From the NCBI RefSeq assembly GCF_010993985.1, contig NZ_WINH01000008.1, positions 91,691 to 155,690 on the forward strand: a stretch of 64,000 nucleotides of DNA, read 5' to 3'. The notes under the pieces are model-generated. The model did no database searches and had not been told where the DNA came from. It worked only from the letters and a program-made list of their open reading frames with translations. The stretch comes from Paraferrimonas sp. SM1919 (GTDB lineage: Bacteria > Pseudomonadota > Gammaproteobacteria > Enterobacterales > Shewanellaceae). This document shows, piece after piece, positions 30,816-40,626 of this stretch. Positions within the stretch are counted from its first letter, which is position 1. Every line of letters starts with the position of its first letter. Both the position numbers and the translations under genes were made by a program.

Positions 30816-31769
30816 ATGAATTTAGATTTTCTCGATTTCGAACAACCAATTGCAGAATTACAGGCAAAAATAGACGAATTAAAAAATATTGCTGCTAATT
30901 CTGCTGACTTTGATATTGACGCTGAGCTTAATAAACTGACGGCTGAGCGTGACAGTATGATTAAGAAAGTTTTTTCTGATCTAGAGCCTTGGCAGGTATC
31001 GCAATTAGCGCGTCACCCACAACGTCCATATACCTTAGACTACCTACGTTTGATCTTTACTGATTTTGATGAATTAGCAGGGGATCGCGCTTTTGCTAAT
31101 GATGAAGCGATTGTTGCTGGTACCGCGCGCTTAGGCGATCAACCAGTAATGGTTATTGGTCATCAAAAAGGCCGTGATACTAAAGAAAAGATCCGTCGTA
31201 ATTTTGGTATGCCACGTCCAGAGGGGTACCGTAAAGCGCTGCGTCTAATGAAGATGGCTGAGCGTTTTAATATGCCAATTATCACCTTTATCGACACCCC
31301 AGGGGCCTACCCTGGCGTAGGTGCTGAAGAGCGTGGTCAATCTGAAGCTATTGCGACTAACTTAAAAGAGATGGCCACCTTAAAAGTGCCAGTGATCTGT
31401 ACAGTCGTTGGTGAGGGTGGCTCTGGTGGCGCACTAGCCATTGGTGTGGGTGATCAAGTGAACATGCTGCAATATTCAACTTACTCGGTAATTTCACCAG
31501 AGGGTTGTGCTTCTATTTTATGGAAGAGTGCGGAAAAAGCACCTGCAGCCGCTGAAGCCATGGGCATTACTGCCAATAGAATTAAAGAACTTGGTTTAAT
31601 TGATGATGTGATTGCCGAACCAGTGGGCGGTGCACACCGAGATTTTGAAGCCATGGCGGCAACCTTAAAAGAAAGTCTACAATCACAACTGAAAATGCTA
31701 GAGCAGTATGATTCAGACTCACTGATTGAGCGTCGTTATGAGCGCTTAATGAGCTATGGTTACGCTTAA
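30816..31769 (+). CDS. accA: Acetyl-CoA carboxylase carboxyltransferase subunit alpha
   Basis: With AccD, transfers the carboxyl group from biotin to acetyl-CoA. The N-terminus [20 protein letters not shown] aligns with E. coli. [19 protein letters not shown] and [19 protein letters not shown] follow, then the glycine-rich [17 protein letters not shown]. The ATG at 30816 has GGGA six bases upstream and is preferred to the in-frame ATG at 30804. It overlaps tilS by 14 bases. Confidence 0.97.
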   Translation: MNLDFLDFEQPIAELQAKIDELKNIAANSADFDIDAELNKLTAERDSMIKKVFSDLEPWQVSQLARHPQRPYTLDYLRLIFTDFDELAGDRAFANDEAIVAGTARLGDQPVMVIGHQKGRDTKEKIRRNFGMPRPEGYRKALRLMKMAERFNMPIITFIDTPGAYPGVGAEERGQSEAIATNLKEMATLKVPVICTVVGEGGSGGALAIGVGDQVNMLQYSTYSVISPEGCASILWKSAEKAPAAAEAMGITANRIKELGLIDDVIAEPVGGAHRDFEAMAATLKESLQSQLKMLEQYDSDSLIERRYERLMSYGYA

Positions 31770-33102
31770 TCGCCAATACCAAGATGATTACGCCTCCTTT
31801 AAGGAGGCGTTGTTGCTTCATGCCCAAAACTTTCCGACTATTGCCCTAGGTTATAGTGGCGGTACGGATTCCGAAGTTTTAGCCTTTTTATTGGCTAAGC
31901 TCAAGTCAGACCAACCCCAGCTCGATATTCGCCTTATTCATATTAATCACAGAATCAGCCCTAATGCCGATGATTGGGCCAAGCTCTGTCAAAGCCGTGC
32001 TGCAAGCTATCAATTGCCTTACTTTGAAAGCACCATAGAGGTATCTAAAGGCGCTAGGCAATCTAAAGAAGCCCTAGCCAGGGAGATGCGCTATCAGCAA
32101 ATCCATCAATTCTTGGATAAACCCAGTCTGCTGCTTACCGCCCATCACCAAGACGATCAAATCGAAACCTTTATGCTGGCGCTCAAGCGTGGGAGCGGTC
32201 CGAATGGTTTGAAGTCGATTGTGAGCTACCAAAGCTTTGCCGATGAGCATGGTTTATATCGACCACTGTTAGATTGGAGCCGAGAAAAGATAGTTGAGTT
32301 CGCTAACTGTCATGATATTCCTACCATCAGCGATGAAACCAATTTTGACCTTGATATTGACCGTAACTTTATTAGACACAAAGTTAGGCCATTATTAACA
32401 GAACGTTGGCCACAATTTGGTAAAACCCTAAGTCGTAGTGCGGGCTTGATTCATCAAGAACAACAATTGTTGCAAGAGCTGCTTATCGACAAGCTAGCAC
32501 TATTGTGTGATGAACAAGGGTTATTAGACGTTAGCCTATGGCAACAGCAGTCATCATCATTACAAGGGCAGCTATTACGTACCTATATTGCTAAATTTGC
32601 CAATCTGATGCCGTCATTAAGTCAGTTAAAGCAAATGCAGCAACAATTAACGGCGAAAGAAGACGCTAAAGTTTGTGTCAGCTGGGCCAGTTGGCAACTG
32701 AGGCGTTTTAAAAGTAAGGTTTATATCATTAAGCCTAGTGCTGTCCCACAACGACAGCAGCTGCCAAAGTTGCCAGAGCAGTTAGATGTAAACGGTCAAG
32801 GGTGGCTCCTTCAGTCGTTAGATGACGGTGAAAGACTTCGTAAGCCCAATACTGATGAAGTGATCACCATAGAGTATGGCCTTCCGAGTTCTACCTTATG
32901 TTGCCCAAGTTTTAGGGATAAATCTCGCCCCCTTAAAAAGCTCTGGCAAGAGTTGAATGTCCCCCCTTGGCAACGCGAGCAAGTGCCCATGCTTTGTTAC
33001 AATGGCCAACTTGTCGCAGCATTAGGGTATTGGTTAGATAAACGATACCTCACTCAAAGTGAAGACGGCTTTTACCCAACACTTATCTCGTCAGCACGAT
33101 AA
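31756..33102 (+). CDS. tilS: tRNA(Ile)-lysidine synthase
   Basis: Converts C34 of the minor tRNA-Ile to lysidine so that it reads AUA. The ATP-binding P-loop SGGTDS is at residues 34-39, with [20 protein letters not shown] downstream and the C-terminal domain ([20 protein letters not shown]). At 448 aa it is typical. It overlaps the accA end and is the last gene of the block. Confidence 0.95.
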   Translation: MVTLNRQYQDDYASFKEALLLHAQNFPTIALGYSGGTDSEVLAFLLAKLKSDQPQLDIRLIHINHRISPNADDWAKLCQSRAASYQLPYFESTIEVSKGARQSKEALAREMRYQQIHQFLDKPSLLLTAHHQDDQIETFMLALKRGSGPNGLKSIVSYQSFADEHGLYRPLLDWSREKIVEFANCHDIPTISDETNFDLDIDRNFIRHKVRPLLTERWPQFGKTLSRSAGLIHQEQQLLQELLIDKLALLCDEQGLLDVSLWQQQSSSLQGQLLRTYIAKFANLMPSLSQLKQMQQQLTAKEDAKVCVSWASWQLRRFKSKVYIIKPSAVPQRQQLPKLPEQLDVNGQGWLLQSLDDGERLRKPNTDEVITIEYGLPSSTLCCPSFRDKSRPLKKLWQELNVPPWQREQVPMLCYNGQLVAALGYWLDKRYLTQSEDGFYPTLISSAR

Positions 33103-33187
33103 TGATAAAGCGAACCATTGCATAGGGTAATGCTGTAAAAACCGTATACACTTAAGTCATTAATTGACCATAAGGGAACGGAACGCC

Positions 33188-34165
33188 ATGTTTAATGCCT
33201 TAGTCCTTGAGCAGCAGGATAAAAAGACCATTGCTGCAATTAAACCGATAAACTTAGATGATCTTTACCAAGGCGATGTCGTGGTGAAGGTGAGTTACTC
33301 ATCACTGAACTACAAAGATGGCCTAGCGATCACGGGTGCTGGCAAAATTATCCGTAATTTTCCGATGGTACCAGGCATTGATTTTAGTGGGGTGGTGCAT
33401 TTTTCTGAGCACCCTAAATATCAGGTTGGTGATGAAGTCATTCTAACGGGCTGGGGCGTGGGCGAAACCCACCCAGGTGGCATGGCGGAGTTTGCCCGTG
33501 TTAAAGGCGATTGGCTAGTTCCTATGCCAAAGGGTTGTGATGGCCTTAAAGCGATGCAAATTGGTACCGCTGGTCTGACGGCTGCTTTGTGTGTGCAAGC
33601 ATTAGTGGATCATGGCATTACCCCTGAACAAGGGCCAATACTGGTCACTGGTGCTAGTGGTGGCGTAGGTTCGACCTCGGTGGCACTGCTTGCTAAACTG
33701 GGGTACGAGGTTGTTGCAGTATCAGGCCGCAGTAGTAATCATGAATATTTAAAGAGCTTAGGGGCCACTCAAATTTTGGCCAGAGATGAATTTGATATTG
33801 ATGGTCGTCCATTAGATAAGCAAAAGTGGGCGGGTGTGGTCGATACCGTCGGCAACAAGGTGTTAGCCACAGCCTTAACGCAGATTAATTATGGCGGTGC
33901 TGCAGCCATTTGTGGTCTCGCTGGAGGTTTTGCCTTACCCACCACGGTAATGCCGTTTATTCTGCGTGGTGTTTGCCTTTTAGGCATAGATTCAGTTTAC
34001 TGCCCATATAGTAAACGTTTAGCGGCTTGGAAGTTTGCCTTAGACAACCTAGGGGAAGATTACTTTAAGCAAGCCACCACACTAGTGTCACTAAGCGACG
34101 TTGAGCAACAAGCCCAAGACATTGTCGCCGGTAAAGTAACAGGAAGAGTGGCGGTTAAATTATAA
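33188..34165 (+). CDS. acuI: Acrylyl-CoA reductase (YhdH/AcuI family)
   Basis: Zinc-free medium-chain reductase that turns acrylyl-CoA into propionyl-CoA with NADPH. It has SSLNYKDGLAITG and MVPGIDFSGVV in the N-terminal half and the cofactor motif VTGASGGVGSTSVALL. GAAAICGLAGG and CPYSKRLAAW lie in the C-terminal half. The ATG at 33188, close behind an AGGGAACGGAA stretch, gives 325 aa, as in E. coli YhdH. In some marine bacteria it detoxifies acrylate from DMSP, but no DMSP gene lies beside it. Confidence 0.88.
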   Translation: MFNALVLEQQDKKTIAAIKPINLDDLYQGDVVVKVSYSSLNYKDGLAITGAGKIIRNFPMVPGIDFSGVVHFSEHPKYQVGDEVILTGWGVGETHPGGMAEFARVKGDWLVPMPKGCDGLKAMQIGTAGLTAALCVQALVDHGITPEQGPILVTGASGGVGSTSVALLAKLGYEVVAVSGRSSNHEYLKSLGATQILARDEFDIDGRPLDKQKWAGVVDTVGNKVLATALTQINYGGAAAICGLAGGFALPTTVMPFILRGVCLLGIDSVYCPYSKRLAAWKFALDNLGEDYFKQATTLVSLSDVEQQAQDIVAGKVTGRVAVKL

Positions 34166-34170
34166 CGCAC

Positions 34171-34291
34171 GGCTAGAGCCTACAGCACGTCACTACGTGA
34201 CTACAGGACGCAAACTTTGTTTGCTACTGCCCAAGCGGTAGCCACGAAGTGGCGTCCAGTAGGGCGCAGCCCGTCCAGTGAGCTGTAAGCT
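34171..34291. repeat. Hairpin array B between convergent acuI and uspE
   Basis: Hairpins GGCT-AG-AGCC (34171-34180), GTCAC-TAC-GTGAC (34189-34201), GCAAAC-TTT-GTTTGC (34210-34224), GCCAC-GAA-GTGGC (34241-34253), GGGC-GCA-GCCC (34262-34272) and AGCT-GTA-AGCT (34281-34291). Linkers are TACAGCAC, TACAGGAC and TACTGCCC on the left and GTCCAGTA and GTCCAGTG on the right. This is array A read on the other strand, in the same unit order with at least one unit degenerate (34225-34240). It fills the whole gap between the two convergent genes. Confidence 0.85.
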
Positions 34292-34294
34292 AAC

Positions 34295-35218
34295 TTAGGC
34301 TAGTGGCGATACATACCCTTCAGGTTTTAGGGCTAATAAATCACAGTTAAGATTGTCAATCACATGCTCAGCAGTGTTGCCAATTAATGCGGCCGAGAAA
34401 CCCGTTCTTCCGACCGTACCTAGAATGACCAATTCAGCATCAATTTGTTGAGCTAATTCAGGAATAACATCTTCGGCTAGACCTTCTTTGAGATGACAGT
34501 TTTCAAGATCAATATCATGTTCTTGGGCAAGCTCGACTACCGCATTTTGATGTTGGTTTTTGATTGCTTGGTTGTAGGCATGGGGATCAAAATCTGGCAG
34601 TTCAATGGCAATGTTGACCGGGGTGCTAGGGTAACCGTTCACCATATGTAAATGCCCTTCTAGTTCCCTTGCTAAGCTTGTTCCCGTGTCTAGTATTTGC
34701 TTGTTAAGTTGTTGATGAGCACCATCTTCGGCCGCAACATTGACCGCTGCGAGCACTTTACCGCCTACCGGCCATTCATGATCTTTAACCAGTAGAACTG
34801 GCACAGGAGATTTGCGCAATAAATGCCAGTCGGTTGGAGTAAAAATCACTGAACTGAGCTTGTCATGCTGGTGTGTCCCCTTAATAATCATATCAAAGTT
34901 ATGCTGTATGGCTTGTTTGATGATCGCTTCATAGGGGCGATTGTGCCAAATAAGTTTGAGGTCGACTTGGCAGGGCGCTTTAATGTGGGCTATGACATCT
35001 TTAAGCCAAGCTTGTTGTTCTTGCAATACCGCATCACGCATGGCTTCTCTTTCCTCACCGGAGAGAATTGAGGTCATTTCATATGAGTAATCAAAAATGG
35101 TTAATAAGGCAGTGATCTTGGCATTGGTTCTTTGCGCTAAGGTACAGGCACGTTCTAGCGCAGGTTGTTGCTGCTCAGCGGGGTTGATTACAACTAAAAG
35201 ATTTTTAAAGCGCTTCAT
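34295..35218 (-). CDS. uspE: Universal stress protein UspE (tandem Usp domains)
   Basis: Two Usp domains in one chain (about residues 1-145 and 155-300). Each begins with a beta strand (LLVVINPAEQQQPAL and KVLAAVNVAAEDGAHQQ), and the second ends with the ATP-binding-like GTVGRTGFSAALIGNTAEHV. It acts in stress resistance; the ligand is uncertain. It lies 32 nt after fnr, the same neighbour as in E. coli. Confidence 0.9.
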   Translation of the reverse strand: MKRFKNLLVVINPAEQQQPALERACTLAQRTNAKITALLTIFDYSYEMTSILSGEEREAMRDAVLQEQQAWLKDVIAHIKAPCQVDLKLIWHNRPYEAIIKQAIQHNFDMIIKGTHQHDKLSSVIFTPTDWHLLRKSPVPVLLVKDHEWPVGGKVLAAVNVAAEDGAHQQLNKQILDTGTSLARELEGHLHMVNGYPSTPVNIAIELPDFDPHAYNQAIKNQHQNAVVELAQEHDIDLENCHLKEGLAEDVIPELAQQIDAELVILGTVGRTGFSAALIGNTAEHVIDNLNCDLLALKPEGYVSPLA

Positions 35219-35250
35219 CGATAGCTCCTGTTATGTCAATTAGTTTTAAT

Positions 35251-35952
35251 TTACTGCTCTACTAATTGTTTTAGTCCATTTAAATCAATAATTTCTACTT
35301 GTTTACCAGTAATTTTAATTAGATTATCTTTCTGCAACTTATTGATAAAGCGACTGACGGTTTCAATGGTCAGGCCTAAATAATTACCGATATCTGTTCT
35401 CGTCATTGCCAGTATAAAAGAATTTGCAGAAGTTACCCTATTTTTTAATCTAGAGTCTAACTCGATCAAGAAATAAGCCAGTTTTTGTTGGGCAGTCTTC
35501 TGGTTTAAATTTAAGTGTACTATGCTAGTGTTATTCAGTTGTGATGACATTAAGTTTAGTAGCAAACGAGCAACTTCAGGAATGTTAATGCTAAGCTCAT
35601 CAAAATGAGCAAATGGCAGTTTACACAATACACAAGTATCAAGTGCTACGGCCGTGGTTTTGTATGTGTCACTGCTAATACTGTCTAGACCGATGACTTC
35701 ACCAGCATGATAAAAATCGATGATTTGTTTTTGACCAGAAGCATCAAGTTTGAAAGCTTTTACGGTGCCACTGACGACCACATAGATACCGCTAAACAAC
35801 TCGCCAGTCTTATATAGGTTGTCACCCTTGTGAAAAACAGGGGTTCGCTGTAAATGTCGCTGAAATAATTCAACGTCATTGTGCCCCAGATGGCCAGGCA
35901 GGCAGAGTGTGTTGAACTGGCAGTGATTACAAGTTAAGGTCGCAGTCGTCAA
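35251..35952 (-). CDS. fnr: FNR-type oxygen-sensing regulator (EtrA-like)
   Basis: CRP-family activator that holds an oxygen-labile [4Fe-4S] cluster. The four ligands are present: Cys8, Cys11 and Cys17 (CNHCQFNTLC, the CX2CX5C spacing of E. coli FNR) and Cys110 in VLCKLPF. The sensor domain (YKTGELFSGIYVVVSG) is followed by a helix-turn-helix with TRTDIGNYLGLTIETVSRF. Its ETVSR recognition residues match FNR and predict the TTGAT-N4-ATCAA site. At 233 aa it is somewhat shorter at the N-terminus than E. coli FNR. Likely sites lie upstream of ccoN. Confidence 0.93.
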   Translation of the reverse strand: MTTATLTCNHCQFNTLCLPGHLGHNDVELFQRHLQRTPVFHKGDNLYKTGELFSGIYVVVSGTVKAFKLDASGQKQIIDFYHAGEVIGLDSISSDTYKTTAVALDTCVLCKLPFAHFDELSINIPEVARLLLNLMSSQLNNTSIVHLNLNQKTAQQKLAYFLIELDSRLKNRVTSANSFILAMTRTDIGNYLGLTIETVSRFINKLQKDNLIKITGKQVEIIDLNGLKQLVEQ

Positions 35953-35962
35953 GCTTCATTCC

Positions 35963-36616
35963 TTACCACTGGTTAAATACGATATAACCAGTATGAATTC
36001 CAAATATTAGCATAATAAGGCCACAAGCTAATCTTACCCTTTGGCCCTTTACAAAGTGTACTAGTTTACTGAATGTTCCTACCGCTAGCATAGCTGGTAA
36101 GGTCCCAATTCCAAAACATATCATAATTAAACTGCCAATATAAGGGGTTGGGCTAGCGAGTGCCCAAGCAAGTGCGCTGTATACTAAACCGCAGGGTAAC
36201 CAACCCCAAAGCATCCCGCTGATATAAGCTTGAGACATTGACGATGGTCGGATCCACTTATTAGCATAGGGCTGTATTTTGCCCCAGCTAAATTGGCCTA
36301 TTTTTTCGAAGAGACTAAACCAGCGGCCGATGTTCAGCAGCTGTAAACCAGCCATGATCATCAAGCAGGCAGCAACAATTCTTAATCCAAGAAGAGTCTT
36401 CTCAGCATCAAATAATTGTTGCATTGCCAGATTGGCACTGGCAATCACGAATCCCATCAAGGCATAGCTACTGATCCTACCTAAGTTATAGGAAACTAAA
36501 AATTGAGTTTTATTATTTAGACCAATGGCTCCAGCTAAGCCACCGCACATGCCTACACAGTGTCCTGAACCCATCAGCCCCATAATCAGAGCACCAACTA
36601 GGCTGACTTCAATCAT
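35963..36616 (-). CDS. SafE/TauE-like membrane protein of the cbb3 locus
   Basis: Polytopic membrane protein with six or so hydrophobic segments and the motif GSGHCVGMCGG near residues 15-26, typical of the family often annotated as sulfite exporter TauE/SafE. Members beside cco genes are thought to help copper or oxidase assembly; the substrate is not shown. The ATG at 36616 overlaps the ccoS end. Earlier in-frame ATGs (up to 36664) would lie inside ccoS and are rejected. It is followed by fnr 10 nt later. Confidence 0.8.
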   Translation of the reverse strand: MIEVSLVGALIMGLMGSGHCVGMCGGLAGAIGLNNKTQFLVSYNLGRISSYALMGFVIASANLAMQQLFDAEKTLLGLRIVAACLMIMAGLQLLNIGRWFSLFEKIGQFSWGKIQPYANKWIRPSSMSQAYISGMLWGWLPCGLVYSALAWALASPTPYIGSLIMICFGIGTLPAMLAVGTFSKLVHFVKGQRVRLACGLIMLIFGIHTGYIVFNQW

Positions 36617-36773
36617 GTTTTTTATTTGAATTATCATGTTCATCAAATAGTATTGATGAACCATGTTTTTCTAGATCGTCAAATTGCTCTGAGCGAACCG
36701 CCCAAAAGAAAACCGCTACAGCAATAGCCACAAAAATCATTGCAATAGGGATCAGGATGTAAATAATACTCAT
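36609..36773 (-). CDS. ccoS: cbb3 oxidase maturation protein CcoS
   Basis: A 54-aa protein: MSIIYILIPIAMIFVAIAVA forms one transmembrane helix, then FFWAVRSEQFDDLEKHG, the conserved FixS/CcoS segment, and an acidic/lysine tail. It is required for cofactor insertion into cbb3 oxidase in other bacteria. Its ATG overlaps the ccoI stop by four bases and its end overlaps the next gene by eight. Confidence 0.92.
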   Translation of the reverse strand: MSIIYILIPIAMIFVAIAVAVFFWAVRSEQFDDLEKHGSSILFDEHDNSNKKHD

Positions 36774-39139
36774 AACTTTAATTTATTCAGTCGTAATGAA
36801 TTGGAGACCACAAGCACTGAGCTTAAGGACATGCCTAATGCTGCCCAATAGGGCGCGACCATGCCTAACATAGCTAAGGGAATAATAAAGGCATTATAGG
36901 CCAGTGACCAAAACAGGTTTTGGTGCATGATAGCACGAGTAGCTTTAGCAAGGCCAAAAGCCTGCACAATTGCCCCTAATTTATCGTTAGTGAGCACTAA
37001 ATCCGCCTTAGATTTAACCAGCATAGAGCCACTTACCATAGCGATGGATAGATGACTGCTGGCAAGCACTGGGGCGTCGTTAATGCCATCCCCAAACATG
37101 GCGGTATTATTGTTATTAATGGTTTTTAGTAGCTCAAGTTTGGCAAAGGGATCCAATTCGCCATGGGCCTGTTTAATGCCCAGCTCATTGGCGACTTTAT
37201 CAACGGTTTGCTGTTGATCGCCACTAGCCATAACAATGTTCATGCCTTTTTGGCTAAGTAAGTCACAGGTCGCTCTGGCGTCACTTCTTAGGGGATCATG
37301 TAACTCAAAATAAGCGACAGCTCGGCCTTCACAACTTAAGTAAACACATTGGCCATCTTGGGCGCTTTGCTCGGTAAAGCTGCTATTGCCTAAACGCCAA
37401 AGCTTACCGGCAATTATGCCTGATACCCCAGCACCTTGATGGTGTTCGATGTTATTAGCGGTTACTGTTTGCTCGGCCGCGGTTATGAAGGCTTTAGCAA
37501 TTGGGTGCTTAGAACCTTGCTCCAGGGCCGCGGCAATATCAATTACCTGCTGGGCTTGATAATTGTCGTCTAAGGTGTGAGTTTGATTAAGGCTGATTTG
37601 GCCTTGGGTCAGGGTGCCGGTTTTATCAAAAATCACATTCTTAATTTGTACTAAACGTTCAAACACATCGGAACGTTTTGATAATAAGCCAATCTTTTGC
37701 AACCTTAGGGTGCCGACGGTAATGGCGGTTGGGGTTGCTAGTGATAGCGCACAAGGGCAACTGGCCACTAATACTGATAGGGCAATCCAAAAGGCATCTT
37801 CTGGGGCGATTTGTAGCCAAACGATATAAGTCAGTGTCGATAGCAGCAAAATGGCGGGCACAAAATACTTCGCCACGGTATCAGCCACTTCAGCTATTTT
37901 CGGCTTAGCAATCGTCGCTTGATGCTGCAGGCGAATAATTTCACTGACCAGTTGGTCTTGGCCCACTTTAGTGATTTCAATAATGATAGGGTGTTGAGTG
38001 TTGAGTGTTCCCGCGTAGACTTCATCGCCCATTAGCTTGCTAACAGGAATCGATTCACCGGTCAGCATCGCTTCATCAACGGCAGAGTTACCCTCAACAA
38101 TGACACCATCGGCAGCAATGGTCTCACCACTGGCAATGCTAATTCTATCGCCCACTTTTAGCTTTTTAGCGGCGACCATGGTTAATCCTTCGGGGGTCAC
38201 CAAATGGGCTGAAAGCGGTATTAATTTATGTAAGTTACTGGCATGTTCAGAGGCGCGCTGACGGGCTTTTTGTTCAAAATAGCGTCCCATCAACAAAAAG
38301 AAAGTAAACATGGATACCGATTCAAAATACACTTCACCAATACCAGTAAAGGTGGCGTAACAGGAACTGCCAAAGGCAATTAGTATGGCGATGGAAACTG
38401 GGGTGTCCATATTCACCTGTTTGTTCATCGCAGCCCTAACGGCGCTAAAGTAAAAGGGTTGTGCTGAATATAGGACGACTGGGGTGGCAAATAACAAGCT
38501 TACCCAGCGGAAGTAATCACGGTATTGTTGTTCGAGGTCGGTAAAAAAGCCAGCATATAGGGCTAAGGCAAACATCATCACCTGCATGGTGGCAAAGCCT
38601 GCAAGGCCAACCCTAAGCAGAAATTGTTTCGATTTTTTATTGTCTTGTTGTTCGTTACCATCCATTACAAACGGCGCAGCTTGGTAACCAATAGCTTGAA
38701 TTTGACCGAGTATTTCACTCAGGGGTAACTGTTGTTGCTGCCACTTAATGGTGGCCCGAGAAGTGGTGGCATTAACATTAATATGGATCAGCCCCGGCAG
38801 ACGTCTTAGCTTACTTTCAATCAGCCAAGCACAGGCGGAGCAGGTAATGCCTTCAATAGAGATCAGTGTTTCACTGGTATCACCCTCAAGGTGAACAAAT
38901 TCTTGCTGGATTTCTTCAAGGTCGAAACTTTGTAAATCGTTTAATTGGTCAATAACCTGCTGGTTATTGCCCGGCTCACTGCGATAGGTGTAATAATCAA
39001 TTAAACCATTTTCAACAATCGCACTGGCAACACCATGGCAACCAATACAGCACATTGGCTCTGGTTTACCATTAATTTCTACATTTAAATCGATACCGCT
39101 AGGAATAGGGTCATTACAGTGAAAGCACTGGTTACTCAT
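36770..39139 (-). CDS. ccoI: Copper-transporting P1B ATPase CcoI
   Basis: Exports copper across the inner membrane for cbb3 oxidase assembly. The N-terminus has a cysteine cluster (Cys5, Cys8, Cys30, Cys31, Cys34) and then a heavy-metal domain with GITCSACAW (Cys100, Cys103). ATPase motifs follow: LTGESIPV, the membrane CPC in SCPCALSLATP, the phosphorylated Asp in FDKTGTLTQG, and GDGINDAP. At 789 aa it is typical of CcoI/FixI. It lies one base after ccoH. Confidence 0.96.
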   Translation of the reverse strand: MSNQCFHCNDPIPSGIDLNVEINGKPEPMCCIGCHGVASAIVENGLIDYYTYRSEPGNNQQVIDQLNDLQSFDLEEIQQEFVHLEGDTSETLISIEGITCSACAWLIESKLRRLPGLIHINVNATTSRATIKWQQQQLPLSEILGQIQAIGYQAAPFVMDGNEQQDNKKSKQFLLRVGLAGFATMQVMMFALALYAGFFTDLEQQYRDYFRWVSLLFATPVVLYSAQPFYFSAVRAAMNKQVNMDTPVSIAILIAFGSSCYATFTGIGEVYFESVSMFTFFLLMGRYFEQKARQRASEHASNLHKLIPLSAHLVTPEGLTMVAAKKLKVGDRISIASGETIAADGVIVEGNSAVDEAMLTGESIPVSKLMGDEVYAGTLNTQHPIIIEITKVGQDQLVSEIIRLQHQATIAKPKIAEVADTVAKYFVPAILLLSTLTYIVWLQIAPEDAFWIALSVLVASCPCALSLATPTAITVGTLRLQKIGLLSKRSDVFERLVQIKNVIFDKTGTLTQGQISLNQTHTLDDNYQAQQVIDIAAALEQGSKHPIAKAFITAAEQTVTANNIEHHQGAGVSGIIAGKLWRLGNSSFTEQSAQDGQCVYLSCEGRAVAYFELHDPLRSDARATCDLLSQKGMNIVMASGDQQQTVDKVANELGIKQAHGELDPFAKLELLKTINNNNTAMFGDGINDAPVLASSHLSIAMVSGSMLVKSKADLVLTNDKLGAIVQAFGLAKATRAIMHQNLFWSLAYNAFIIPLAMLGMVAPYWAALGMSLSSVLVVSNSLRLNKLKL

Positions 39140-39140
39140 A

Positions 39141-39614
39141 TTATTTTATTTCTATGCTTTGGTTAATCGGCAAAATAATTTTGCTGTACAGCTTCCATTG
39201 ACCGGTAGGCTCGTTGATTTCCATTTCCCACTTGCCCTTAGCTACATCTTTATTGATAAGGTAGTTGCCATTACCATCGGCAGTCACTAACCATTGGCTA
39301 TCAAGCTCTGGAAGGGTAGCATGGGTGAAGCTGATATTTAATGCACCAAAGTAAGTGTCTTTAGAATGCTGTCGCAGTAAAAGACCGTCTGCGGTTTGTT
39401 GTAGCTCGAATTGGTAACCCAGTTCACGGGCTTTTTCTACTTTAGAAAGGTCAAGGTTAATGCCTTTGCCTTTTTTATAGTAGTCTGCGGCTACCACAGA
39501 ATCGCCATAAACCACGGCAATATAGACGGTATAGAGACTCGCTACCACCGCACACATAGGTAGGATAATTAAAAACCAAGGCCAAAACTGCTTATACCAA
39601 GGTGTCGTTTTCAT
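39141..39614 (-). CDS. ccoH: FixH/CcoH family protein
   Basis: Assembly factor of cbb3 oxidase. One N-terminal transmembrane helix (FWPWFLIILPMCAVVASLYTV) precedes a periplasmic beta-rich domain with ADYYKKGKGINLDLSK, the segment typical of FixH. At 157 aa it is normal. A terminator lies between it and ccoP, so it is probably expressed by readthrough or its own promoter. Confidence 0.9.
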   Translation of the reverse strand: MKTTPWYKQFWPWFLIILPMCAVVASLYTVYIAVVYGDSVVAADYYKKGKGINLDLSKVEKARELGYQFELQQTADGLLLRQHSKDTYFGALNISFTHATLPELDSQWLVTADGNGNYLINKDVAKGKWEMEINEPTGQWKLYSKIILPINQSIEIK

Positions 39615-39628
39615 AATGTTTCTCGCAT

Positions 39629-39655
39629 AAAAAAAGGGGCTCTTGCGAGCCCCTT
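39629..39655 (-). terminator. Terminator between ccoP and ccoH
   Basis: On the minus strand AAGGGGCTC-GCAA-GAGCCCCTT is followed by a T run, 12 nt after the ccoP stop. It separates ccoNOQP from ccoH-ccoI-ccoS. Confidence 0.88.
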
Positions 39656-39666
39656 AGTTGAATGTG

Positions 39667-40626
39667 TTACTGAGCTGAGAGGCTGTAAACGTAAGCTGAG
39701 ATTACGTGTACCTTATCTTCACCTAGTACCTCTTTCCATGCTGGCATCACCCCGGCACGGCCATTCTTGATTGAGTAAGCAATGTCTTCACGAGAACCAC
39801 CGAATACCCAAGCTGTGTCAGTTAGGTTAGGCGCACCCATAAACTTGTTACCTTTAGCGTCCATACCATGACAGGCGAAACAACCTTTCATGAATGACAT
39901 TTGGCCTTTAGCAGCAAGCTCTTGGTCAACACCAGCACGACCCGATAGGTTTAATACGTGCTCAACAAGACCAGGGATTTCTTCGTCAGTAATTGGTAGA
40001 CCACCTTTTGGTGGCATCATACCGCGACGACCGTTCATGATAGAGGCTTTAATGGTTGCAGCGTCACCGCCGTATAACCAAGCTTCATCGGTAAGGTTAG
40101 GGAAGCCTTTGTTACCTTTAGCGTCAGAACCATGGCACTGAGCGCAGTTTTGTAGGAATAAGCGTTGACCTACTTTTACTGCTTCAGGATCTTGCGCGAG
40201 CTCTTCAACGGTTTTTTCAGCAAATTTCGCAAAGATAGGACCATAAGTCGCATCTGCACGTTCAACTTCTTGCTGATATTGAACGTTAGCAAACTGAGCA
40301 CCGTCTAAGTCTTGCTCACGCACGCCATCATGGTTAGTCACGGTGTTGTGCTGTGATGAAGCCCAACCTAAGGCGTTACCAAAGCTTACTAGTCCTGGGT
40401 AAAGGGCTAGGTAACCTAAGCTAAATACGATTGTGGCAACAAACATATAGCTCCACCACTTTGGTAGGCCATTGTTCATTTCTTCAATGCCATCGAAGGT
40501 GTGGCCCATAGACTCACCTTCTTTAACGCCAGTGTCGTTACGGCTACAGAAGTAAAGTAGCACGGCACAGGCAAAAATTAGGCCCAAAGAAATACCTGGG
40601 ATGAGCCAATTAAAAATGTCATTCAT
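39667..40626 (-). CDS. ccoP: cbb3 oxidase subunit III (CcoP)
   Basis: Di-haem c-type subunit that passes electrons to CcoO and CcoN. An N-terminal membrane segment, then FDGIEEMNNGLPKWWSYMFV with the second helix, are CcoP hallmarks. The two haem motifs are CAQCH (Cys161, Cys164, His165) and CFACH (Cys249, Cys252, His253). Methionine ligands are likely in RRGMMPPKGG and AGVMPAW. At 319 aa it is normal. Confidence 0.97.
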   Translation of the reverse strand: MNDIFNWLIPGISLGLIFACAVLLYFCSRNDTGVKEGESMGHTFDGIEEMNNGLPKWWSYMFVATIVFSLGYLALYPGLVSFGNALGWASSQHNTVTNHDGVREQDLDGAQFANVQYQQEVERADATYGPIFAKFAEKTVEELAQDPEAVKVGQRLFLQNCAQCHGSDAKGNKGFPNLTDEAWLYGGDAATIKASIMNGRRGMMPPKGGLPITDEEIPGLVEHVLNLSGRAGVDQELAAKGQMSFMKGCFACHGMDAKGNKFMGAPNLTDTAWVFGGSREDIAYSIKNGRAGVMPAWKEVLGEDKVHVISAYVYSLSAQ

